A DNA stretch of 62,969 nucleotides from Bacteriovoracaceae bacterium (GTDB taxonomy: Bacteria; Bdellovibrionota; Bacteriovoracia; Bacteriovoracales; Bacteriovoracaceae), in contig CANHIY010000002.1 in the NCBI GenBank assembly GCA_947461175.1, positions 1 through 62,969 of the forward strand, in the 5' to 3' direction. Positions 21,156 through 30,323 of this stretch are shown here, one piece after another (within the stretch, counting starts at the first letter, position 1; each line of letters opens with the position of its first letter). Position numbers and translations under genes: made by a program. Below the pieces are notes generated by a model. The model was not told the origin of the DNA and did no database searches. It saw only the letters and a list, made by a program, of their open reading frames with translations.

Positions 21156-22697
21156 ATGGAAACTTCTTGCTTGTTGACCTGGATTATTTTTACACCGCTT
21201 ATCTTCGGATTTATAGTGGCTCTCATGCCTCAGAGTCTTGAGTCAAAATTCAGAAAGCTTGCATTAGCACAAACGTTAGTCAATGCCTTATTGGCGACTT
21301 ATCTCTATGTTCATTTTGATGGTAGTTCCTACGCTTCACAATTTGTTCACCTGGTTAGCTGGTTGCCAGATTGGGGAATTAATTATTCAGTTTCCATTGA
21401 TGGAATAAGCCTTCCTCTTGTGATGCTTACGGCCTATGTGGCCCCAGTTGCCATTTTGGGAACTTGGCCTGATATCCACCACGGTGGTTTGAAAAAAGAA
21501 AAGTTTTTTGTCATATGTCTTATGGCCCTTCAGACTGGAATGTACGGAACTTTTTTATCATCCGATATTTTTCTTTTTTATTTTTTCTGGGAAGTTGTTC
21601 TTATCCCAATGTTCTTTATGATTGGAATTTGGGGTGGTAAGGACCGCATCTATGCCACTGTTAAGTTTTTTATCTACACAATGATTGGTTCTCTTCTTAT
21701 GCTGGTTGCCATTTTCTGGATCCTTAAAACTGGTTCTGAGCAGTTTGGGGCCCCTACTGCAGATATGGGAAAGTTGTCTGAATTAGCATTTTCGTTTGAC
21801 GGGACATCTCTTGGTTCTGCACTGATGTCACCCCAGTCCCTTTTATTCTTCGCTTTTGCTTTGGCCTTTGTGATTAAAGTTCCGATGGTTCCTTTTCATA
21901 CATGGCTTCCGGATGCCCACGTTCAGGCACCAACAGTTGGTTCGGTTTTTCTAGCCGCAGTTCTTCTTAAAATGGGGACCTATGGTCTCATGAGAATAGC
22001 TATTCCGTTTTTTCCAGAAGCAGCTCATTATTTCTCGTCTGTCTTTATACTACTTGGAGTGATCGGTATTATTTATGGGGCTTTTTGTGCTCTCGCACAA
22101 TCTGACTTTAAAAAGCTTGTTGCTTATTCCTCTGTTTCTCACATGGGATACATCATGGTCGGTCTTTTTGCTTTCCAAAAAGTCGCTATTGCTGGCTCAC
22201 TTTACCAAATGATTAATCATGGTATTTCGGCTGGAGGATTATTTTTAATTGTTGGTTTTCTCTACGAAAGACTCCACACGAGGAATTTAAATGAATTTGG
22301 AGGACTTGCTAAGGTAGTACCTTTAATGGCCATAGGTTTTATGATCATGACCCTGTCTTCAGTGGCCCTTCCTGGATCCAATGGATTTGTTGGTGAATTT
22401 CCCATACTTCTTGGGGCTTTTCAGACTCAACCCACTTTTGTTCTGTTCGCTGGAACAGGAGTGATCCTTGGTGCAATTTATGCTCTTAAAGCTTATCAAT
22501 TGGTTATGCTTGGACCTACAACCAGGTCTGATCTAGCCACCTTGAAAGACTTGAATTTAAAAGAAGTTATTTCTCTATCAATTCTTACGATTTTTGTTTT
22601 TGGGATTGGTTTCTTTCCTAAAACTTTCTTTTGGAAGTCTGATGCTTCTTTAGAAAACTACGCAAACACTCTAATTCAGAAAGTGAGTTCAAAATGA
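21156..22697 (+). CDS. nuoM: NADH-quinone oxidoreductase subunit M
   Basis: 'FYFFWEVVLIPMFFMIGIWGG', 'TWLPDAHVQAPTVGSVFLAAVLLKMGTYG'. Confidence 0.97.
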   Translation: METSCLLTWIIFTPLIFGFIVALMPQSLESKFRKLALAQTLVNALLATYLYVHFDGSSYASQFVHLVSWLPDWGINYSVSIDGISLPLVMLTAYVAPVAILGTWPDIHHGGLKKEKFFVICLMALQTGMYGTFLSSDIFLFYFFWEVVLIPMFFMIGIWGGKDRIYATVKFFIYTMIGSLLMLVAIFWILKTGSEQFGAPTADMGKLSELAFSFDGTSLGSALMSPQSLLFFAFALAFVIKVPMVPFHTWLPDAHVQAPTVGSVFLAAVLLKMGTYGLMRIAIPFFPEAAHYFSSVFILLGVIGIIYGAFCALAQSDFKKLVAYSSVSHMGYIMVGLFAFQKVAIAGSLYQMINHGISAGGLFLIVGFLYERLHTRNLNEFGGLAKVVPLMAIGFMIMTLSSVALPGSNGFVGEFPILLGAFQTQPTFVLFAGTGVILGAIYALKAYQLVMLGPTTRSDLATLKDLNLKEVISLSILTIFVFGIGFFPKTFFWKSDASLENYANTLIQKVSSK

Positions 22698-24172
22698 ACC
22701 TGATTGATGTTTTTCCCTTAACAGCCCTTGGAGCTTCTGATTTTCTAAATCTTGGGCCAGTTTTGATTCTTACCTTTGGTGCAGTACTAAGTATTCTTTT
22801 GGGTACTCATAAAGATAAAGGTCATTATTTGGCTTTTGGGATGTCCCTTGCATCAGTTCTTGCTGCCTTTTTAGTCAATTACGCCATGGTTTTTTCAAGT
22901 GATGTAAGTATTTTGGGTGAAACACTTATTTTTAGTCCTTTTACGAAAACCCTCTCTCTTATGCTTTTAGTCTTTTCGGGAATTGCTATTTTTCTCACCT
23001 TTGGGCATGACAAGAAAGAAGGATTGTTAGCAGAAATTTATGGTTTGATTCTCTTCTCGGTGACAGGCATGATCCTTATGGTGAGCACTCAGCACCTTTT
23101 GTTCATGTTCATTGCCTTAGAGATAATGTCTCTTGCGATTTATGTCATGGTGGCCATGAGGCGAACCAGTCGTTTTTCTGCTGAGGCAGGTTTAAAGTAT
23201 TTTATTCTTGGAGGCTTAGCCTCGGCCTTGTTTTTATATGGTTCATCCTTAGTTTTCGGAGCAACTGGATCTTTTCAACTTGAATCAATCAGCTACTTCC
23301 TCTCTTCTCATCCAAATCCGTCATACATTTACTACGTTGGTCTGGGTCTCATTTTAACGGCCATGCTTTTTAAGGTTGGAGCAGTCCCTTTTCATGGGTG
23401 GGTACCGGATGTTTATCAGGGTGCCTCCACCAATATAACTGGCTTCATGGGAGCAGCTGTTAAATTTACGGCTTTTATGGCCCTGACAAAAATTTCACAG
23501 CATTTAGTCTTTGTCCCTCAAGTCAGTGGCCTATCTTGGTTTCAAAATTATGTATGGCTGATTGCTGCTGCATCGATGATCTACGGAAACTTTGTTGCGA
23601 TTTCACAAAATGAAATAAAGAGGATGCTCTCTTTTTCCACCATCGCTCACACAGGATATTTACTTCTCGGTCTTTGTGCTATGAATGTTGGGGAGACTTC
23701 TTCTGAAGATCTAATAATTTACTTGTTTTTTTATGCTCTCTCTAACCTTGGGGCCTTCGCAGTAATTTCACAGTTTGAAGAAAAAAATCAAAAAGATCTT
23801 ACTCTTGACCAGATTGCTGGAATAGGACTTAAGCATCCTTTACTGGGAGCTTTCTTCACCTTGTTCCTTCTCTCTATGGCAGGTATTCCTCTTACTTCAG
23901 GATTTATAGGAAAGTACGGCCTTTTTAGCTCCGCCGTTAATTCTGGAGAGGTGCCACTTGTTGTCATTGCTGTCCTCACTTCCGTCGTTTCAGTGTATTA
24001 TTATCTTAGAGTGATTATTTATATGTTCATGAAAGATAGTGCTGGTGAAGAGGTAACATTTCAGGGTTTAAAGGGTGCAGGGTTAGCAGCTTTCATCTCC
24101 GCCGTTGCAACACTTCAATTTGGACTATTTCCCCGTGCCATCATTTCGTTTGTTAAAATGATTTCAAAATAA
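22694..24172 (+). CDS. nuoN: NADH-quinone oxidoreductase subunit N
   Basis: 'ALEIMSLAIYVMVAMRR', 'GAVPFHGWVPDVYQGASTNITGFM'. Confidence 0.96.
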   Translation: MNLIDVFPLTALGASDFLNLGPVLILTFGAVLSILLGTHKDKGHYLAFGMSLASVLAAFLVNYAMVFSSDVSILGETLIFSPFTKTLSLMLLVFSGIAIFLTFGHDKKEGLLAEIYGLILFSVTGMILMVSTQHLLFMFIALEIMSLAIYVMVAMRRTSRFSAEAGLKYFILGGLASALFLYGSSLVFGATGSFQLESISYFLSSHPNPSYIYYVGLGLILTAMLFKVGAVPFHGWVPDVYQGASTNITGFMGAAVKFTAFMALTKISQHLVFVPQVSGLSWFQNYVWLIAAASMIYGNFVAISQNEIKRMLSFSTIAHTGYLLLGLCAMNVGETSSEDLIIYLFFYALSNLGAFAVISQFEEKNQKDLTLDQIAGIGLKHPLLGAFFTLFLLSMAGIPLTSGFIGKYGLFSSAVNSGEVPLVVIAVLTSVVSVYYYLRVIIYMFMKDSAGEEVTFQGLKGAGLAAFISAVATLQFGLFPRAIISFVKMISK

Positions 24173-24180
24173 GAGGACAC

Positions 24181-24444
24181 ATGATTGCTAGAAAAATTAC
24201 ATATCTTGGAAACTTTAACGATGACGTGTTTGGTACAATTTTTGACATTACAAGAAAGAATGAAATCACTGGTATTGTAAAAAAGATAAGTGAAAAACAG
24301 GTTGAGCTTAGTCTTGAGGGTGATCCCTCTCAAATTAAGCTTATTCAGCACCAGATTGAGAGGAAGGTTAAACCCTATATTCAAAATAAGAATGTGGAGC
24401 AAATTCCCTATCAATACTATCAAGGAATCAGCCTTTCCTTATAG
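24181..24444 (+). CDS. Small protein after nuoN, possible degenerate acylphosphatase-like fold
   Basis: 87 aa; 'GIVKKISEKQVELSLEGDPSQIKLIQHQIERKV' resembles acylphosphatase core; 8 bp after nuoN. Confidence 0.5.
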   Translation: MIARKITYLGNFNDDVFGTIFDITRKNEITGIVKKISEKQVELSLEGDPSQIKLIQHQIERKVKPYIQNKNVEQIPYQYYQGISLSL

Positions 24445-24568
24445 TTGATAAGGACCAAACTTAAATGTTAAGACTGTCATCGAAAATTCCAAGTTTGTTA
24501 TTTAAGCCTGTCATTTCCGTTTGTTCAATTCATTGAAATAAATGTAGAATTTTCAAAGATGAAATCTT

Positions 24569-24655
24569 TGGTGCCCAAGACGAGACTCGAACTCGTACGG
24601 GTTATTCACCCGAGGGATTTTAAATCCCTTGTGTCTACCATTCCACCACCCGGGC
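24569..24655 (-). tRNA. tRNA-Leu(UAA), CCA encoded
   Basis: Reverse strand GCCCGGGTGGTGGAATGGTAGACACAAGGGATTTAAAATCCCT...GAGTTCGAGTCTCGTCTTGGGCACCA; 7-bp acceptor, long variable arm, anticodon loop TTTAAAA. Confidence 0.95.
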
Positions 24656-24673
24656 ATGTAGAAAAGTAGGGTA

Positions 24674-24702
24674 ATGATGTTATGTTATTGAGATTATGTC
24701 AA
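24674..24702 (-). promoter_or_regulatory. Candidate promoter for tRNA-Leu overlapping the start of the divergent lipoprotein gene
   Basis: Minus strand TTGACA - 17 nt - CATCAT, about 20 bp upstream of the tRNA. Confidence 0.45.
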
Positions 24703-26172
24703 TTGAAAAGCCTTGGGATTCTTTCACTGCTTGTTATTATTTTGCCGTCCTGTTCAATGTGGCGGGGAGAGAAGGGACAGAAGGAAATTTTAACCACTTA
24801 CAATAATCTGTGGTTTAAAACAAACCTTCATCATGCTTTGGTTGATAGTCAAGGCCAGCCATTACCCCACTTATTTTTTGACCTGAACTCAGAGTATGTA
24901 GCTTCTCAAAATGAAGTGACTGTTCTTATTTCCACTCCTGAAGGTTCTAAGGATGGATACGACATTGACTTAAGTTCCGGCCAAAGATTCTATACTCATA
25001 CTTACTGTAAACAGGATGATATTTGGAAATCCTATAGTGGACCACTTTATCGGCCCCCTTATTCAATTGGCTACATTCCCAAAGTTCTTGATCAATTAGG
25101 AGGACCTCAGAAGGTTATTGTATGGTCAACTTCTGATAGTATCCCAAAAACTTATAAAACTAATTATCAAAAAGTCCGTTTGGTGGGTGCTTTTGTTGAA
25201 CAGAACTGTCTTATTGGTAATTGTATTGGAAAAAATAATTGGCTATCTCGGCTTGTATTTGTTGGTGTGGATGTAAATGATCCTGATTTAGCATTTGTTT
25301 CATCAACAACTGAATTTAAAAAAGTTATAGATTGGGAAAAATCAAAGGCGCATTTGGCAAATATTGATGGTCACAATACCATTGGAGAAAATTTTTATCC
25401 ATCGAAACGAATCGGTGAATTATTGGATTTTCATGAGGCTTTTAAGTATTTCAAGAAAAGATCAATTATACTCACCAATAAGGAATTAAAAAACATTCAG
25501 AAAGGGTGTCACGATCTCTATGATCTTTTTCTGGAGGAGGTTGGTAAGACTTCACCCGAGGATCAACCAGCAACAAATATAGATGAATTAAAGGAAAAAC
25601 TGAAACTTAGGGCCTTGATGAAAAAAAAGAAACTACCCGTTGGATTTGCACAAAGGCTAGCTCACTTTACGGGGAAGTATTTTAAAGAGATCACAACCTG
25701 TGAAAAATTCATCTACCACGGTAATATTAATAATAGTCAAGACAGCTATTGGTTTTTGAGTTATCTAGGGATTTATTTTAAATTACACAAAGAAGGTTTT
25801 TATTTCGATTGTAAAAACCAAAGTTGGCGAAAGAATGAACTCAATGAGGATGGGAAGCTTATTTTTAATTTACCAGAAGATATAAAAAAATGCAGCGAAA
25901 GAGATCTAGACCTCGCCATGAATTATCTTCCTAACTTTTTAGAAGGTTTAAAGAGCAGCGAGCATATGTATAAGTTTATAGATTATGATAATCAATCTTA
26001 TGGGACTCATAATAAAATATACGCTTGGGTAAGAATAAAAAATCCTCGTTTTGATTGCAGAAAGAATCCTAACCAAGAGATTGTTAAGAAAATGTCTGTT
26101 GCACCTGAAGATGCCAACTGGAAACCAAGGCAAGTGAAAGATATAAGTGATGAACTAAAGATCATAGAATGA
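24682..26172 (+). CDS. Lipoprotein of unknown function, first gene of the Nuo-like accessory operon
   Basis: 496 aa, lipobox 'IILPSC'; stop overlaps the next start (ATGA). Confidence 0.7.
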   Translation: MLLRLCQLKSLGILSLLVIILPSCSMWRGEKGQKEILTTYNNLWFKTNLHHALVDSQGQPLPHLFFDLNSEYVASQNEVTVLISTPEGSKDGYDIDLSSGQRFYTHTYCKQDDIWKSYSGPLYRPPYSIGYIPKVLDQLGGPQKVIVWSTSDSIPKTYKTNYQKVRLVGAFVEQNCLIGNCIGKNNWLSRLVFVGVDVNDPDLAFVSSTTEFKKVIDWEKSKAHLANIDGHNTIGENFYPSKRIGELLDFHEAFKYFKKRSIILTNKELKNIQKGCHDLYDLFLEEVGKTSPEDQPATNIDELKEKLKLRALMKKKKLPVGFAQRLAHFTGKYFKEITTCEKFIYHGNINNSQDSYWFLSYLGIYFKLHKEGFYFDCKNQSWRKNELNEDGKLIFNLPEDIKKCSERDLDLAMNYLPNFLEGLKSSEHMYKFIDYDNQSYGTHNKIYAWVRIKNPRFDCRKNPNQEIVKKMSVAPEDANWKPRQVKDISDELKIIE

Positions 26173-26564
26173 AAAAAGATAAAAAAATTATTTTGAATAT
26201 ATTTAACTTTTCCCATCCTCTTATGCATACCGAAGTTTTTTCACTACTTGGTAGTAAGTATGCTCATGCTCTACCTTTCGAATGGTGTTTGACTTCAGAC
26301 TACCATGAAGCACATGTCATCCTTTGGGATGGAGTGATGACTCTTAAAAATAAATTATTTGTAGAAAAGATTATAGATGATATCAAGTCTGATAAGATTC
26401 TTCTTTTGATAGGTGAGTCTTGGACTCTTTTGAAAGATCGTTCTGTCATTAAACTTTTAGATTTTGAAAATTTAAATTATGTTAATCTTCCTGGATGGAA
26501 TGTTTTACCGGAAGAGATTTTGGCTGCCTTAGAAACCTGCCATAAGAAGTTGAAAAATGTTTAA
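26169..26564 (+). CDS. NuoB-like 20-kDa subunit paralog lacking the cluster-ligand cysteines
   Basis: By-eye alignment: FSHPLMHTEVFSL vs [21 protein letters not shown] vs [31 protein letters not shown] vs [23 protein letters not shown]. Confidence 0.65.
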   Translation: MKKDKKIILNIFNFSHPLMHTEVFSLLGSKYAHALPFEWCLTSDYHEAHVILWDGVMTLKNKLFVEKIIDDIKSDKILLLIGESWTLLKDRSVIKLLDFENLNYVNLPGWNVLPEEILAALETCHKKLKNV

Positions 26565-28182
26565 GTGGAAAGAATTTGATAAGACTAAAGAGATCCTTTC
26601 TCATTCAGCTCATAACCAATATAGAGATGAGTTAGGTCAGCATCATCTTTATTTAAGACCCAATGCTCTTTTAGAGTGGATCGAGTTTTTAAAAGATGAT
26701 TTGGATTTTTTTACTCTTGTGGATCTTGCCGCTTTGAGTGTGAATCGGGATAAATTTGAAGTCATTTATCAGCTTCTCAATATGGGAACACATCAAAGGC
26801 TTAATATCCATATTGATCTTAACCGAGGGGAAATTCTCCCATCTCTTCAACACTTTTTTTTGAATGCAGATTGGATGGAACGAGAACAGGGTGAAATTCT
26901 TGGTCTGACATTTGATTTAAAAAAAGAACCCTTAATCTTACCAGAGCACTCTCATGAGACGTTGTGCCAGGCAGATGTATCTTTTGATGACTTTTATCAG
27001 GATGAGCCATACTCAGTACCTAAGCTACGGTTTAATCCCAATAAATCGGAGGCTCCTTACCCTGAGGAGAGTTACAAATGGCAAAGGTTTGATTTATTTT
27101 CGCCACAAAATCAAGGACATTTTGAATCATTCATTTGTTTTGATCCAGTTAAAGTTGTTGATTTAAAAATTAAAATTGGTTTTCATCATCAGGGCTTTGA
27201 GAAGCTTTTGCAATCGAAGGATATCTTTCAAGTATTACATCTTGTGGATAAGATTAATTTTACAAGTGCGCCAAGTCTTTCTATCGCCTGGGCGAAAACG
27301 ATAGAGGAAATATTCCGAATCAAAATCCCAGAGAGGGCACAGGCGATTAGGATTGTCTTGCTCGAACTTGCCCGAATTTCAAACCATCTCACGGTTGTAG
27401 CTTCAATTTGTAAAGAGTTGGATCTTCCAGAGTCGATTCTGTTCTTAAATTTACGAGAGAAAATCTTCGAATTATTTGAAAAATACTCCGGTCATCGACA
27501 TAGTGTAAATGTTGTCAAAATGGGAGGTATGAGAGAAGACTTGCCTCACGGATGGATCGTTGAATATCAAACAGTTTCAGGGATGATTCTTAAAAATCTG
27601 ATAATTATTCATAATTCTCTCATTGGACAGAGAAAATTTAGATCATCCCTTGAGGGAGATTCTGTCAATGCTCAGTCAATATTACAATGGGGTGTAAGTG
27701 GCCCAGCCATGAGGGCCGCTGGACTGAATTTTGATCTTAGAAAATCTCAACCCTTTTATTTTTATCATGAGATTGATTTTGATATTCCAGTGGGGATAAA
27801 CGGGACAGCCTATGACCGGTATCTCATTAGATACGAGGAAATTTGTCAAAGCTTAAGAATCACGACTCAAGTTATTGATAACTTACCGCTAGGAGAAATC
27901 ATTCCACAATCGTTTAATGAGAATTATTTTGAACTCATTAAGGTTTTTAGTCACTTGGAGCAAACTGGAGTTTGGCATTATAATTCTATTGAATCTCCCT
28001 CTGGAGAAGCTGGATATTTGGTAAAAATAAATGAAGGAATTCTTTTGGAGAGGATTAAAATAAAAACACCAAGTTACTCTCTGGCCCAGGCATTACCAGT
28101 ACTTCTTAAAGGCTTAAAGGAAGATCAGGTGGCAGCAAATATCGCAAGCTTAGGAATCTCTCGATGGGAAATGGATCGCTAG
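26557..28182 (+). CDS. NuoC-NuoD-like fusion (complex I/group 4 hydrogenase large-subunit-like), no NiFe cysteines
   Basis: N-term 'LNADWMEREQGEILGLTFD' like NuoC 'ANWLEREVFDMFGITF'; C-term 'IGFHHQGFEKLLQSKDIFQ', 'WGVSGPAMRAAGLNFDLRKSQPFYFYHEIDFDIPVGINGTAYDRYLIRYEE' like NuoD; ends 'RWEMDR'. Confidence 0.9.
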   Translation: MFKWKEFDKTKEILSHSAHNQYRDELGQHHLYLRPNALLEWIEFLKDDLDFFTLVDLAALSVNRDKFEVIYQLLNMGTHQRLNIHIDLNRGEILPSLQHFFLNADWMEREQGEILGLTFDLKKEPLILPEHSHETLCQADVSFDDFYQDEPYSVPKLRFNPNKSEAPYPEESYKWQRFDLFSPQNQGHFESFICFDPVKVVDLKIKIGFHHQGFEKLLQSKDIFQVLHLVDKINFTSAPSLSIAWAKTIEEIFRIKIPERAQAIRIVLLELARISNHLTVVASICKELDLPESILFLNLREKIFELFEKYSGHRHSVNVVKMGGMREDLPHGWIVEYQTVSGMILKNLIIIHNSLIGQRKFRSSLEGDSVNAQSILQWGVSGPAMRAAGLNFDLRKSQPFYFYHEIDFDIPVGINGTAYDRYLIRYEEICQSLRITTQVIDNLPLGEIIPQSFNENYFELIKVFSHLEQTGVWHYNSIESPSGEAGYLVKINEGILLERIKIKTPSYSLAQALPVLLKGLKEDQVAANIASLGISRWEMDR

Positions 28183-28183
28183 T

Positions 28184-28549
28184 ATGATTTTGAATAGACG
28201 CTTTTATGCTAAAATATCTTTGTTCCGGAATTTATGGAACTCCCATAGGATGAGAAAACTTATTGGAAAGAATGTCTTTAAAGCTTTTCAACTTTCTAGG
28301 GTTCATTTGCCGAGTAACATCTATTCCTATTCTTCTCGCTTGAAAAGAATTCCTCAATTCACGGGGAACAAAGAACTTTTGGCAAACTGGAAAGATGCAA
28401 AAAAATGTGAGAGGATCTGTCCAACTGGTGCAATTACGATTACTACTGATTCATTTGAAATTGACCCAAATGGTTGTATTGCCTGTGGACTCTGCCTTGA
28501 TTTTGCACCTCAAGGGATTCTGGAAGCTTCCCAGGAATTTTTGGGATGA
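28184..28549 (+). CDS. Ferredoxin-like protein retaining one [4Fe-4S] cluster set
   Basis: 'KKCERICPTGAI...NGCIACGLCLDFAPQGIL': second CxxCxxC intact, its CP partner present; other cluster lacks ligands. Confidence 0.8.
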   Translation: MILNRRFYAKISLFRNLWNSHRMRKLIGKNVFKAFQLSRVHLPSNIYSYSSRLKRIPQFTGNKELLANWKDAKKCERICPTGAITITTDSFEIDPNGCIACGLCLDFAPQGILEASQEFLG

Positions 28550-29649
28550 ATTTATTTGTGAGGACTTCTATTATGATTAAGCTTTTAACTTTTTTTCTTT
28601 TCCTTTATGTCATATCTTTCTTTTTAATTAACTCTACCTTGGGACACTATGGTTTATTTGGGGAGGTTATTATTAATCATCCCATCCTATTTTTTTCAAT
28701 TTACTCTGTTTTAATGTCACACTTTACAATTACTTCTATGAGTTTATCATTTCATCGTTACCATACTCACAAAGGTGTTATCTTAAACAAGTGGATTGAT
28801 ATTCCGATGCAGGTCTGGCTCTGGATGGTGACCTCCTTGTCAAAAGTTGATTGGGTAGCTGTGCACATCTGGCATCATGCCCATTCTGACCAGGAAAAAG
28901 ATCCTCACAGCCCTCTCCACAAAGGCATCTGGCACGCACTTTTCCTGGGAGTGTTTGATTACACAAAAGCAAAATCTAGCCCTGAAGTGATTAAGATAAA
29001 AAAAACCATTCCTGTTAATAAGATTGAGGCCTATATTTTAGATCACTCGTTTACAGGTCCAGTGATTTTAAGTGTAGTGACCTTAATTCTTTTTGGACCT
29101 ATCTGGGGAGCATTAGTCGCTGTTTTGAATTTTATGATCTCACCAATTTTTGCAATAGGTGGAGTCAATGCTCTTGCACATTGGTATGGCTACCGAAATC
29201 ACAGTACTTGCGATAATAGCAGGAACCTTGGTTTTGTCTTTCCATTGAATTTCATTATATGTGGCGAGCTTGACCATAATAACCATCATGCTCACATGCG
29301 TTCCTGTTCTTTTAGGCACCGTTGGTTTGAATTTGATATTGGGTTCATTTATTTAAAGATTCTTTCTTTCTTTAATCTTGCAACACTGAAAAATGTTTAT
29401 TCTCCTGCCACCTTGAAACAAGAATTTGCTTTGAGGTTTATAGAATTAATTGAAAAAGACTATAGGTTTAAAAAGCGTGTAGAAGAACTTTCTCGTGAAA
29501 TGAATCTTAATTATCTGGAGTTAAAAACTAAAATTGAAGAATATTACTGCGGAAAAAAGGTAAGGTTGGAAAAGTCTGTGCTTGAGTTCATGGAAGAGGT
29601 CAAAAGGACTTATCTTGCAAACCAAAAACTCAAACTTTCTTATGTTTGA
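28546..29649 (+). CDS. Membrane fatty-acid (acyl-CoA delta-9 type) desaturase
   Basis: His boxes 'HRYHTH', 'HIWHHAH', 'HNNHHAH' with hydrophobic segments. Confidence 0.9.
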   Translation: MNLFVRTSIMIKLLTFFLFLYVISFFLINSTLGHYGLFGEVIINHPILFFSIYSVLMSHFTITSMSLSFHRYHTHKGVILNKWIDIPMQVWLWMVTSLSKVDWVAVHIWHHAHSDQEKDPHSPLHKGIWHALFLGVFDYTKAKSSPEVIKIKKTIPVNKIEAYILDHSFTGPVILSVVTLILFGPIWGALVAVLNFMISPIFAIGGVNALAHWYGYRNHSTCDNSRNLGFVFPLNFIICGELDHNNHHAHMRSCSFRHRWFEFDIGFIYLKILSFFNLATLKNVYSPATLKQEFALRFIELIEKDYRFKKRVEELSREMNLNYLELKTKIEEYYCGKKVRLEKSVLEFMEEVKRTYLANQKLKLSYV

Positions 29650-30323
29650 AAATATTGATTACGGCTAAAACTCCAGTTGATTTCTTTGAGTCGGTTGGTG
29701 AATTCTCTGCGTGAAATGTATTTTCCTCCAAATTGCTCTACGACGGTTGTAACCATTTGTGTATCTATCCAGCTCAAGCCTTTACTCTCGAGGTGGCGAA
29801 TTAAGTGATAGAGACCTAGCTTTGATGCATTGTCGGTGTGGGTGAACATAGATTCTCCTGAAATAAAACTTCCTATGGCAACTCCGTAAATTCCAGCGAC
29901 AATTTTTTCATCCTCCCAGACCTCCACAGAATAGGCATAACCAGCATCATACAACTTAGTATAAGAATCTTTTATTTCTGAGGAAATCCAAGTCCCAGAA
30001 TGATCTCTTCTTAATGTTTTGGCGCATTGATTGATCACATCTGAAAAGTTTTTATTGAAGGTGACCTTGAAAGGTGTGTTTTTTAAAAATTTTTTAAAAG
30101 ACCTTGATAAGTGGAGATCTTTGAAATCAAGTACTCCGCGTGGGTCAGGAGAAAACCAGGTCATAGGGAGATTTTTATTCTTGTGGTCTATGGTGACCGG
30201 CCAGGGGAAAATGCCTTGTTGGTAAGCACGAAGGAGAGTGTCTATTTCCAGATCTCCTCCCACAGCAACAAGTCCATGTTCATTGGCCGTTTCAACTGGT
30301 GGGAATATAATTCTTCGTCTCAT
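29640..30323 (-). CDS. aat: Leucyl/phenylalanyl-tRNA--protein transferase
   Basis: 'LLRAYQQGIFPWP', 'TWFSPDPRGVL', 'SGTWISSEIKDSYTKLYDAGYAYSVEVW', 'SGESMFTHTDNASKLGL'. Confidence 0.96.
   Translation of the reverse strand: MRRRIIFPPVETANEHGLVAVGGDLEIDTLLRAYQQGIFPWPVTIDHKNKNLPMTWFSPDPRGVLDFKDLHLSRSFKKFLKNTPFKVTFNKNFSDVINQCAKTLRRDHSGTWISSEIKDSYTKLYDAGYAYSVEVWEDEKIVAGIYGVAIGSFISGESMFTHTDNASKLGLYHLIRHLESKGLSWIDTQMVTTVVEQFGGKYISRREFTNRLKEINWSFSRNQYFQT

Noticed and set aside
24551-24570. CAAAGAT/ATCTTTG hairpin after tRNA-Leu as an intrinsic terminator
   Set aside because: Short AT-rich stem without a following T-run, and it partly overlaps the encoded CCA; too weak to annotate
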